Part shown: in pieces, positions 16,321 to 24,516 of the stretch
How positions within the stretch are numbered: position 1 is the stretch's first letter
Layout: every line of letters starts with the position of its first letter
Source of the DNA: an uncultured Bacteroidales bacterium
GTDB lineage: Bacteria; Bacteroidota; Bacteroidia; Bacteroidales; UBA932
Direction: 5' to 3'
Assembly: GCA_934667175.1 (NCBI GenBank)
Contig: CAKULN010000006.1
Coordinates: forward strand, 1 to 64,000
Length of the DNA: 64,000 bases
Made by a program: the position numbers and the translations under genes
The notes under the pieces: model-generated
What the model was told of the DNA's origin: nothing
Seen by the model: the letters and a program-made list of their open reading frames with translations, nothing else
Databases searched by the model: none

Positions 16321-17557
16321 AGTCGTCACTTCGGCCATCCGCAATGTCCCAAGTGAACTTGACAGCCATTTTCTCTCCGAGACGTTCGATCCCCAGTTCC
16401 ATTATGCTGTCCTTGTGATCGTAGAAATATCTGCCGGCATAACGGTCAGAAAATCGCTTCTTCCCTAAATGCGTCACCACATCATAGTTCCGTAAGCCCG
16501 CTCTGTAAGAAGGCATATCGCGTCCGACATCAATCGCTACGGCAGCAGAATCATTCTTGAACGGAATCATATTTATGCCGGAATAAAAAGCTCCGTGATC
16601 CTGGACATATTCGTAGAAATCCACTTCCACTCTATTCCTTTTGAAATAAGCTTTTTGTCTGCTCAGATCAAGGGCGATATTGAATCTGGACAAGAGTCCC
16701 AAGCCTGCCACAACTTCTTCAAAACCGTAGTCAGAAACGATGGCAGAGACCACAAGTGTGTCATTTACTATTCCGGAATCCACTATGTGGTAAGTCTTTG
16801 TGGAGGTTATCTCCACATAATCAAGAATTGAATTTATCTCCAGAAAAGCCTTCTCTTTCTTATATGATTCAGGCCCGCATATCATCGTCATAGACGGGCC
16901 ATAGGTTCCTGTGTCAACAAGGAGGTCAAACGATGTTGACAATGTGTCGCCTGCGCCATTAAAAACAATCGGAAAATTCCTGACACACGGATAGTTCTCA
17001 TTAAAATAGATGTCCGTCACCAAGTCAGGATTCTCTATGGGTGTGGCATGATCATTCCCGTCCTCCAAGTCAATCCTGCAATTCTCAAAATCAAAATGCC
17101 AGACATGCTCATCCGACTTCGGTATGCTGATGATAGCGTCAGCACCATAGTCATTCTGCAAATCCGCCACGAAGAATTTATCGTACCGAAGGGTGTCCCC
17201 AACCATAATGACATCTATGTCGTTGTGGAACAGCTTCCATCTCGCTTTTCTTCTTGAATATGAAAACTCAACATCCTCGACGGTCATTCCGCCGGCAAGA
17301 CGAATAGAATCGAGATAAGGAAGTTTCACCGCTACGTTTTTATCAAGCACCAAACCCGGACAACCTGTGTCAAAGAGCGCATCCAAGGCAATAGTGTCAA
17401 TTCGGGCTGCGATATTGATAAGCGTCACTCCACTTTTCTTGTCGAAGCGATAAGAGAAATTCGAAGGCAAAACGGACACATTGTCTTGTTCCGGAACGGA
17501 ACCACAAGCATATAACAGAACAATCGGAAAAAGAAACAATACGTGCAGGACTCTCAT
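16319..17557 (-). CDS. Retropepsin-like aspartic protease lipoprotein with PDZ domain
   Basis: The ATG at 17557 gives a lipoprotein signal ending LLYAC. The 412-residue protein carries two aspartic protease motifs, DTGCPG (about 65) and DTGTYG (about 218), so the two lobes could form a single-chain pepsin-like active site. A PDZ-like domain follows (about 330-380, with MPSYRAGLRNYDVV). It may process envelope proteins or peptides. It stands alone, convergent with the binding-lipoprotein gene across a repeat array. Confidence 0.82.
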   Translation of the reverse strand: MRVLHVLFLFPIVLLYACGSVPEQDNVSVLPSNFSYRFDKKSGVTLINIAARIDTIALDALFDTGCPGLVLDKNVAVKLPYLDSIRLAGGMTVEDVEFSYSRRKARWKLFHNDIDVIMVGDTLRYDKFFVADLQNDYGADAIISIPKSDEHVWHFDFENCRIDLEDGNDHATPIENPDLVTDIYFNENYPCVRNFPIVFNGAGDTLSTSFDLLVDTGTYGPSMTMICGPESYKKEKAFLEINSILDYVEITSTKTYHIVDSGIVNDTLVVSAIVSDYGFEEVVAGLGLLSRFNIALDLSRQKAYFKRNRVEVDFYEYVQDHGAFYSGINMIPFKNDSAAVAIDVGRDMPSYRAGLRNYDVVTHLGKKRFSDRYAGRYFYDHKDSIMELGIERLGEKMAVKFTWDIADGRSDD

Positions 17558-17593
17558 AAGGCTCAAAGGAATAGTGTCGCGAAAGTTGCTCTG

Positions 17594-18430
17594 TTACAAG
17601 GTAAACATCTGGGAGGCGTGGGTGCGCGGGAGGGTCTGGAGGTTGGTGATGTCTTTGGCGGTGAGGGAGGCGTCAACGCGGATGGAGCGGAGGGCTTCGG
17701 CGGCGGAGTCGAAGGCGAGGGACGGGGTGTTGTTGTTCTCGCTCAGGTGGCAGAGGAAGAGGTTCTTCAGGCCGGGATGCCAGAAACGACGGATGGCTGA
17801 GGCGCACTCGTCGTTGCTCAGATGGCCGTTGCCCTGACATATTCGCATCTTAAGCTCATGGGTGTAAGGGCCGCCGATGAGCATTCCGGAATCGTAGTTC
17901 GACTCGAAGACCACGGCGTCAGCCTTCCGGGCATATTCAATGGCCTCGTCTGTCACCCTCCCGGCATCGGTCATCAGAAAGAACCTTACCCCCGACCACT
18001 CAATGAAATAGCCTACCGTCTGGGTGGCGTCGTGAGGGACGATGAAATGGCTGACGAGAGGAAGCTCGGATTCTGGGGTTTCCCCGCGCAGGCATATTCT
18101 TAAAGGCTTGCCATCAGGGAGAATCTGACGGAAATCCGTGATGTAATCCCTTGTAAACGTGTGATGTGCCAGAGCCTCATGAAGCGTAGAGGTGGCATAG
18201 ACCGGCTTTTTCAGGTGTTTGCAGTAGGAACCCAGATGGCGGATGTGGTCAAGATGATCATGAGTCACAAGGACAGCCTGAAATGAGTCCGTACCAAGCC
18301 CGTGTTCCATCAAGGTCTTCTTCAGACGACGCACACTCACTCCGGCATCGATAAGAAGTCCGGACTTACCGTCGGAAAGAAAATAGCAGTTGCCGCAGCT
18401 GCCGCTGGAAAGGCTCAGGAACTTCAACAT
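17594..18430 (-). CDS. MBL-fold metallohydrolase (YycJ/WalJ-like)
   Basis: The start MLKFLSLSSGSCGNCY at 18430 is used because it overlaps the upstream TPR gene stop by one base (TGATG) and matches family starts. The 278-residue protein has the metallo-beta-lactamase signature VTHDHLDHIRH (about 58-68), a later His ligand region (FIVPHDA) and FLMTDAGRVTDE. YycJ-type proteins are probable nucleases linked to DNA repair or cell-wall control. The role here is inferred from family only. Confidence 0.87.
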   Translation of the reverse strand: MLKFLSLSSGSCGNCYFLSDGKSGLLIDAGVSVRRLKKTLMEHGLGTDSFQAVLVTHDHLDHIRHLGSYCKHLKKPVYATSTLHEALAHHTFTRDYITDFRQILPDGKPLRICLRGETPESELPLVSHFIVPHDATQTVGYFIEWSGVRFFLMTDAGRVTDEAIEYARKADAVVFESNYDSGMLIGGPYTHELKMRICQGNGHLSNDECASAIRRFWHPGLKNLFLCHLSENNNTPSLAFDSAAEALRSIRVDASLTAKDITNLQTLPRTHASQMFTL

Positions 18431-20460
18431 CACTTCTTCTCCTCCTCGCAATATTTCGAGATCACGCTGTAGGCATCCCCTACTCCAAGCTCACCGGCAC
18501 GCGAAAGGTCAATGCAACCTTTTTCCTTGTCTTTCAAGTAGATCAAGACAAGGCCTCTGTTGTAGTAGGCGTCACCCATGTAAGGATAGATGTTGATCGC
18601 CTTAGTGTAGCTGTCCACAGACTCAACGAACTTGGAGGACAGGCAGTAGAGATTGCCAAGATTGAAATAGACATAAGGAACTCCAGGGAGGATCCTGTCG
18701 GCGGCAAGCATGTCTTCGATGGCCTCTGAATAGTCGTAAGTCCTGCTCACCTGGTCTCGCACACGCGCCCTTGTGGTCCCCTTGTCATCCATTGTCAATG
18801 TCTGGACGTTGTTCTCAATGGACGAGATGAAGTCGATCATCTCAGCGCGGAGCACACCCCTGTTCAGATGATAGAAAGCCTTGTAGTACTCTGAATATTT
18901 TCCCTTGCTGTCAGCGTTCAACGCAGCGTCGAACTGGTTCAAGGCCGAGGTGAACCGCTTGGACTGCACGTCGTAAAGGCCTTTGATGAAAGCCCTGTCA
19001 GCGTCCGTAAGGGATTTCGGATCTCCCGCCGCCAGATAGGAATCCCCGTAAAGCGAGGCATCAATTCCATGGGCGAACTCAGGCTTTGCTAGGGAATCGG
19101 AGTTTGACACGACCATCACGATCGGAGAATCAGAGATGAACTTGTCGATCAAAGGGTTCTCGTAGCGGTGCCTCAAGGCAAAGTTCTGGTTGTCACGCTG
19201 GGTCGCCAGACTGAATTTGTAGAGCGATTTCAGACGGATGTTGATGTCCCTGTTCTGAAGAAGCTCGTTGTCGAAATCCTTCTTGGCGAAATCGGCGTCC
19301 AAGGCGATAAGCGAGCTGTACTTTTTGGTCGTGTCAGCGAAAGAGCCTTCATCGGTGGCGTTTTTGGCGCGGTACTCCTGTACTTTCTTCTGGGCGATGT
19401 CGTAGTCCTGTTTCGAGGACTTTGTCCGGCCAAGCATATTCTTGACGTAGGAGCGGTTCAGGTACGCCTTGGCGAAATCAGGATAAAGTTCGATGGCCTT
19501 GTCGTAGTCGTCAAGGGCGTCGAGCCACCTTTCCATCCGGACAAAATAAGAGGCTCTGTTGTAATAGGCCAGCACGTTCTCCGGGTTGATGTTGATGACA
19601 TGGTCCATGTCCGCCAGAGCGTCCTCCATGTTCCCGACCTGAGCGTTGATGAGACTCCGGTTGTAAAGGGTAAGGGCATTGCCAGGCTCATCCCTCAGCA
19701 CACGGTTCAAGTCTTTCATCGCGGCGTTGTAGTTGTTCTGGTCGTAGTACATCAAGGCCCTGTTGAAATAGGCGAAAGTGTTGGTCGTGTCAAGGCTGAT
19801 CGCCTTGTCCATGTCCAAGATGGCATCCTTGTAGTCCTTTCTCAAGGCATAGACACGGCCACGGCGGATGTAGCCTTCAGGATCGAACCTGTCCAGTTTG
19901 ATTGCCTTGTTGTAGTCTTCAAGAGCCTTTGTCGTGTCATTCAGGAAAAGATAGGAAGCGCCTCTGTTCAGGTAGGCGGAAGGGTCTTTCGGATCCTTTC
20001 TGATGTAACGGTCAAAATCGTCCACCGCCTTGTCGAACTGCTGGGCGAGAAAGTAAGTCACGCCCCGGCTGAAATAGAGGCCGTTAAGACCCGGCCTGAG
20101 CTCCATGGCCTTTTCCAGATCCTTGAGAGCCTCGTCATATTTTCCGAAACGGCTGAGGGTGATGGCCCTGAAATGGTAGCCGTTGGTGAAGACAGGATTG
20201 AGACGCACCGAAGTGTTGAAATCCGCCTGCGCTCCACGCAGGTCGCCGAGGTTGTACTTGGCGATCCCTCTATAGAAAAAAGTCCAGCAGTCGGTCGTGT
20301 CCAGACGCGCCAGAACATTGAAATGGCTGATGGCTTCCGAATATTTTCCGTCCGCAAGGGCCGCGCGGCCTCTGAAATTGAACACATCCTTGTCGTACTG
20401 CGCGTTGGACACAAAAGCGCAGCACAATAGAACAAACAGAGCCAGCACAGACCTTTTCAT
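18430..20460 (-). CDS. Exported tetratricopeptide repeat protein
   Basis: Translation from the ATG at 20460 gives a signal peptide (MKRSVLALFVLLCCAFVSNA) and 676 residues. About ten TPR units (about 25-380) repeat the pattern AxxYxNRGxxYxxxxxxxxALxDYxKAIxLxP. A linker with KKYSSLIALDADF follows, then two more TPR-like units near the C-terminus (about 580-660). It is likely a periplasmic scaffold for protein complexes; no enzymatic domain is visible. It is coupled to the MBL hydrolase. Confidence 0.9.
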   Translation of the reverse strand: MKRSVLALFVLLCCAFVSNAQYDKDVFNFRGRAALADGKYSEAISHFNVLARLDTTDCWTFFYRGIAKYNLGDLRGAQADFNTSVRLNPVFTNGYHFRAITLSRFGKYDEALKDLEKAMELRPGLNGLYFSRGVTYFLAQQFDKAVDDFDRYIRKDPKDPSAYLNRGASYLFLNDTTKALEDYNKAIKLDRFDPEGYIRRGRVYALRKDYKDAILDMDKAISLDTTNTFAYFNRALMYYDQNNYNAAMKDLNRVLRDEPGNALTLYNRSLINAQVGNMEDALADMDHVININPENVLAYYNRASYFVRMERWLDALDDYDKAIELYPDFAKAYLNRSYVKNMLGRTKSSKQDYDIAQKKVQEYRAKNATDEGSFADTTKKYSSLIALDADFAKKDFDNELLQNRDINIRLKSLYKFSLATQRDNQNFALRHRYENPLIDKFISDSPIVMVVSNSDSLAKPEFAHGIDASLYGDSYLAAGDPKSLTDADRAFIKGLYDVQSKRFTSALNQFDAALNADSKGKYSEYYKAFYHLNRGVLRAEMIDFISSIENNVQTLTMDDKGTTRARVRDQVSRTYDYSEAIEDMLAADRILPGVPYVYFNLGNLYCLSSKFVESVDSYTKAINIYPYMGDAYYNRGLVLIYLKDKEKGCIDLSRAGELGVGDAYSVISKYCEEEKK

Positions 20461-20531
20461 ACAAATATATTTTACTTTAAGGCTTAAAATTCCTAATTTT
20501 GTCGTTTGCAAAGATAAACATTTATCGTGCC

Positions 20532-21536
20532 TTGAAGACGGTTTTAAGTAAAATTTTCATATTCTTGCTCCTCTCGGTAGCCTCCGGAGAGATTCTCGCC
20601 CAGCAAGCGGCCACTCGGATGGTGCCGTCCGGCGCCAACGCTGAAAAGGTGATCTCGTCCGAAAGTCTCAAGAGGCAGGTAGAGTTTCTGACAGATTCCA
20701 CGTTCGGAGGACGCGCGACAGGCTCACGGGGCGCTGTCGAAATCGCCCTTTGGATCTCAAGGCGTTATGAGAGTGCGGGACTGCTGCCGTTTGGTGGTAC
20801 CTGGAGCCGTTCCTTCAAGGTGGACAGCCTTGTCGGACGTAACATCCTTGGTTTACTGCCGGGGAAAAGAGACAAGGTTAAAGAGATGTACACGATCGTC
20901 TGCGCCCACTATGACAGTCACGGAGTCATCGACGGGAACCTTTACCCGGGAGCGGACAACAACGCCTCCGGGGTTGCCGCCATGCTGAGTCTCGCGGAGA
21001 TGTTCCAGAAGATGAAGCAGCTGGGGCGTTCGTACGGGAAGAACTTGATCTTCGTGGCGACTGATGCGAAAGAAAGGAACTCAGCCGGTGCCGAGGCATT
21101 GTTGGAGGACATCAGAAATGGGCGGCTCAAGGATCCGGTGAACGGAGAGACCATCACTCAGGACAAGATTCACTCCACAGTCGTGCTTGACATTCTGGGC
21201 AGCACGCTCGCCCCTCTTCACAAAGACAGGAGCGACTTTCTGATCATGCTTAGCGGCGGGCAGTACACGTTCGATCTCGCAAGGGCCAACGAGGGGAAGG
21301 GACTCGGGCTTGACATCTCCACGAGCTACTACGGAAGCAAGGGCTTCACCGAAATGTTCCACAGCAGGTTCGGAGACCAGAAGGTCTTCACTCAGAACGG
21401 CCTCACCTGCGTCGTCTTCACCTCCGGCATCACGATGCTGACCAACAAGACCGGCGACACCGCCGACACCTTGGACTATGAAGTTTTACGCAAAAGAATA
21501 TTCCTAATCTTCCACTGGTTGGAAAAAATACTCTGA
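20532..21536 (+). CDS. M28-family peptidase-like exported protein
   Basis: No ATG precedes the domain. The TTG at 20532 gives MKTVLSKIFIFLLLSVASG, a good signal peptide, and is preferred over the earlier TTG at 20499. The 334-residue product has zinc-site motifs of M28 aminopeptidases: CAHYDSHG (about 117) and PGADNNASGVAAML. Where most members have D-G-E-E, this one has DAKERNSAG, so the general-base Glu appears to be Lys. It may therefore be inactive or mechanistically altered. The ABC exporter gene begins 2 nt after its stop. Confidence 0.8.
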   Translation: MKTVLSKIFIFLLLSVASGEILAQQAATRMVPSGANAEKVISSESLKRQVEFLTDSTFGGRATGSRGAVEIALWISRRYESAGLLPFGGTWSRSFKVDSLVGRNILGLLPGKRDKVKEMYTIVCAHYDSHGVIDGNLYPGADNNASGVAAMLSLAEMFQKMKQLGRSYGKNLIFVATDAKERNSAGAEALLEDIRNGRLKDPVNGETITQDKIHSTVVLDILGSTLAPLHKDRSDFLIMLSGGQYTFDLARANEGKGLGLDISTSYYGSKGFTEMFHSRFGDQKVFTQNGLTCVVFTSGITMLTNKTGDTADTLDYEVLRKRIFLIFHWLEKIL

Positions 21537-21538
21537 CA

Positions 21539-23389
21539 ATGAAAGAATTCTGGTCAATGATCAAGCGCTATGTCGCTCCATTCAAGAAATATCTCGCCGG
21601 TTCGGTCGTGCTGAACATCCTGTCGGCGGTGTTCAACATCTTCTCGTTCGCGATCATCGTGCCGATCCTGCGCATCCTGTTCAAGATCAACGAGACGGTC
21701 TATTCATTCACCCCGTGGGAAGAGGTGTGGCAGATGCCGTTCAAGGATCTCGGGGATGCGTTCATGTCGAACGTCTATTGGACGCTGGAGCGGCAGATCG
21801 AATCCGTCGGGGCATCCACGGTGCTGCTGTACCTGTGCATATTCCTTGTCGTGATGACAGCGCTCAAGACTGCCTGTTATTTCGGCTCGTCAGCTGTCAT
21901 GGTTCCGATCCGCACGGGCGTCGTGAAGAACATCAGGATGGACATCTACAACAAGATACTGGCGCTTCCGCTTGGCTTTTTCTCTGAGGAAAAGAAAGGC
22001 GACATCATCGCAAGGATGAGCGGAGACGTGCAGGAGGTCGAGAACTCGATCACTGGATCCATAGAGATGCTGATAAAGAACCCGATTCTGATCATTTTCT
22101 ATTTCGCCGCGCTGCTTGTCATCAGTTGGCAGATGACAGCGTTCACGATCCTGTTCGCCCCGCTGATGATGTGGGTGATGGGGGTCGTGGGCAAGAATCT
22201 TAAAAGGAAATCTCTTGAGGTTCAACAGCTTTGGAGCGACGTAATGGCACAGGTCGAGGAAACTCTCGGAGGACTCCGCATCATCAAGGCGTTCATCGCC
22301 GAGAAAAAAATGTCCGACCGGTTCGACAATGTCACAGAGGCGATGCGCAGGAAGAACAACAGGGTGACCATCCGTCAGTCCCTCGCCCACCCTATGAGCG
22401 AATTCCTGGGAACCGTGCTCATCATGATAGTCCTTTGGTTCGGCGGAGCGCTGATCCTCGGAGGCAAATCGACCATCGACGCGCCTATATTCATTTACTA
22501 CATGGTGATCCTCTATAGCATCATCAATCCGATCAAGGATTTCGCCAAGGCCGGGTACGCAATCCCGAAGGGTATGGCCTCGATGGAGAGGATCAACAAG
22601 ATTCTGGACGCGGAGAACGACATCGTCGAGCCTGGACAGCCGATGGCTCTGAACGGATTCAATGACAAACTGTCATTCAACCATGTGAACTTCCGTTATC
22701 CGGACGGGCACAGGATGATTCTGGATGACGTGAGTCTGGAGATTCCAAAAGGAAAGACGGTGGCGATCGTAGGCGCGTCGGGAGCCGGGAAGTCCACACT
22801 TGTGGACCTGATTCCAAGATTCTACGACCCGACAGGAGGTTCGATCACGATTGACGGGACAGACATCAAGGATGTCAGGATCTCGGATCTGCGAAGCCTG
22901 ATCGGCAATGTAAATCAGGAATCAATCCTGTTCAACGACACGATTTTCAACAACATAGCCTTCGGAGTCGAGAACGCGGCAATGGAGAGTGTGATAGAGG
23001 CCGCGAAGATCGCCAACGCCCATGACTTCATCATGGAGAAAGAAGGCGGCTACAACTTCAACATAGGAGACCGTGGCGTAAAACTGTCAGGAGGCCAAAG
23101 ACAGAGGATCAGCATAGCGAGGGCGATCCTTAAGAACCCACCGATTCTCATCCTTGACGAGGCGACAGCCTCCCTTGACACCGAATCCGAAAAAATCGTG
23201 CAGGAGGCTCTTGACCGGTTGATGTCCAGCAGGACCACAATAGCGATCGCGCACAGGCTCTCGACAATCCGCAACGCTGACGAAATCATCGTCATGGATG
23301 AGGGGCACATCGTGGAGCGAGGCAAGCACGAGCAGCTCTTGGAACTGAACGGCTACTACCGCAAACTCAATGACATGCAGGCTCTTTAG
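21539..23389 (+). CDS. ABC exporter, fused permease and ATPase (MsbA-like)
   Basis: The 616-residue half-transporter has an N-terminal six-helix membrane domain (about 1-340). A nucleotide-binding domain follows with Walker A GASGAGKST (about 415), the signature LSGGQRQR (about 519) and Walker B ILILDEATA, ending in the H-loop IAIAHRLS. It would work as a homodimer exporting lipids, drugs or peptides. No MsbA-specific residue can be assigned, so the substrate is open. Confidence 0.93.
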   Translation: MKEFWSMIKRYVAPFKKYLAGSVVLNILSAVFNIFSFAIIVPILRILFKINETVYSFTPWEEVWQMPFKDLGDAFMSNVYWTLERQIESVGASTVLLYLCIFLVVMTALKTACYFGSSAVMVPIRTGVVKNIRMDIYNKILALPLGFFSEEKKGDIIARMSGDVQEVENSITGSIEMLIKNPILIIFYFAALLVISWQMTAFTILFAPLMMWVMGVVGKNLKRKSLEVQQLWSDVMAQVEETLGGLRIIKAFIAEKKMSDRFDNVTEAMRRKNNRVTIRQSLAHPMSEFLGTVLIMIVLWFGGALILGGKSTIDAPIFIYYMVILYSIINPIKDFAKAGYAIPKGMASMERINKILDAENDIVEPGQPMALNGFNDKLSFNHVNFRYPDGHRMILDDVSLEIPKGKTVAIVGASGAGKSTLVDLIPRFYDPTGGSITIDGTDIKDVRISDLRSLIGNVNQESILFNDTIFNNIAFGVENAAMESVIEAAKIANAHDFIMEKEGGYNFNIGDRGVKLSGGQRQRISIARAILKNPPILILDEATASLDTESEKIVQEALDRLMSSRTTIAIAHRLSTIRNADEIIVMDEGHIVERGKHEQLLELNGYYRKLNDMQAL

Positions 23390-23416
23390 CCTTTATGAAT
23401 ATATTCACGGATCATC

Positions 23417-24076
23417 ATGAGAAACGTTGTCAAACAGATTAAGGTGCCCCTTATCGAGGGACTTGAAACAATGAATTTGCAGGAGCTGGACCTTGCGATG
23501 GAAAAGGGAGCTTCAAAGTTTGCTGTCTGCGAGCAAAACTGGCCTAAAGACGCTCCTTACGCGCCGGACTGCAACGGTTCGATCGCCCGCACAAGAACCC
23601 ACCTGGCCGTCATGTTCCACGTCAGGGGGCTTGATCTCCGAGCCACGGTGATGGAGGATAACGGGCATAGTTGGGAGGACAGCTGCTGCGAGTTCTTCAT
23701 AACCGATCCGTACGACGGTACCTACTACAACTTCGAGCTGACCTGTGTCGGCTCCCTCCTGGCGGCCAAAAGGACAAGCAGGATCAACAAGACGATGCTT
23801 TCGCCTGCGCTTCTGTCAAGCGTGATAAGGCACTGCTCGCTTGACAGGAAGGAAGTCACGATAAAGGACAGAATCTTCAGTTGGACCGTGGCGATGCTGA
23901 TTCCTTTCGAGCTGATCGGCTTGGACAAGGACAATCTTCCGGTCAGTCTGAGGGGCAATTTCTACAAATGCGGAGACCTCACGGAACATCCTCACTTCCT
24001 GAGCTGGAATCCAATCAAGACCCCGAAGCCAGACTTCCACAGACCGGAATTCTTCGGCGAGATAATTTTAAGATAA
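23417..24076 (+). CDS. Carbohydrate-binding family 9-like domain protein
   Basis: The 219-residue soluble protein has the pattern of the CBM9-like fold: ARTRTHLAVMFHVRG, then DSCCEFFI.DPYDGTYYNFELTCVG, then FSWTVAMLIPFELIG, and a C-terminal PDFHRPEFFGEI. There is no signal peptide, so despite the name it may act inside the cell. It lies between the exporter and vanZ genes in a close plus-strand series. Confidence 0.8.
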   Translation: MRNVVKQIKVPLIEGLETMNLQELDLAMEKGASKFAVCEQNWPKDAPYAPDCNGSIARTRTHLAVMFHVRGLDLRATVMEDNGHSWEDSCCEFFITDPYDGTYYNFELTCVGSLLAAKRTSRINKTMLSPALLSSVIRHCSLDRKEVTIKDRIFSWTVAMLIPFELIGLDKDNLPVSLRGNFYKCGDLTEHPHFLSWNPIKTPKPDFHRPEFFGEIILR

Positions 24077-24087
24077 GGCGAAATATA

Positions 24088-24516
24088 ATGAAGATAAGGA
24101 ATATACTCGCACTGCCTCTGTTCATTCTATATCTTGGTGCCGTGGCGTACTGCTGCTTCGGGCATTTCAGCCAGTTGCCGGACATAGGGGTGGACACTCT
24201 GTTCGGAATCCCGACTGACAAGATTGTGCATTTCCTTATGTTTCTCCCGTTTCCGATACTGTGTTTCTTAGCGTTCACGGGACGTACACGCAGGCCGTTA
24301 CACACGGTTCTCACTGTCGGGGGCGTCTTTCTGACCGGCTGTCTGATCGCCGCCGCGACAGAGATCGGGCAGTCCTTTACTGACTACAGAAGCGGAGACA
24401 TACTTGATTTCGCGGCAGACGCCACCGCTCTTGCGGTCTCATCGATCATCGTGATGATCATTGATCTGCACATAATAAAAAAACACAATAAACCGATATG
24501 CTCAAAAGACTCATAG
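24088..24516 (+). CDS. VanZ family membrane protein
   Basis: Starting at the ATG at 24088, the 142-residue protein has four hydrophobic segments (about 6-22, 48-64, 72-92, 110-128). It also has the VanZ landmarks DKIVHFLMFLPF and TEIGQSFTDYRSGDILDFAAD. VanZ-type proteins are small integral membrane proteins of mostly unknown function. Its 3' end overlaps the next gene by 19 nt. Confidence 0.87.
   Translation: MKIRNILALPLFILYLGAVAYCCFGHFSQLPDIGVDTLFGIPTDKIVHFLMFLPFPILCFLAFTGRTRRPLHTVLTVGGVFLTGCLIAAATEIGQSFTDYRSGDILDFAADATALAVSSIIVMIIDLHIIKKHNKPICSKDS

Noticed and set aside
19168..20430. 420-codon open frame on the plus strand opposite the TPR gene
   Set aside because: It is the mirror of a repetitive TPR gene with strong motif support; the translation has no recognisable domain or start context.
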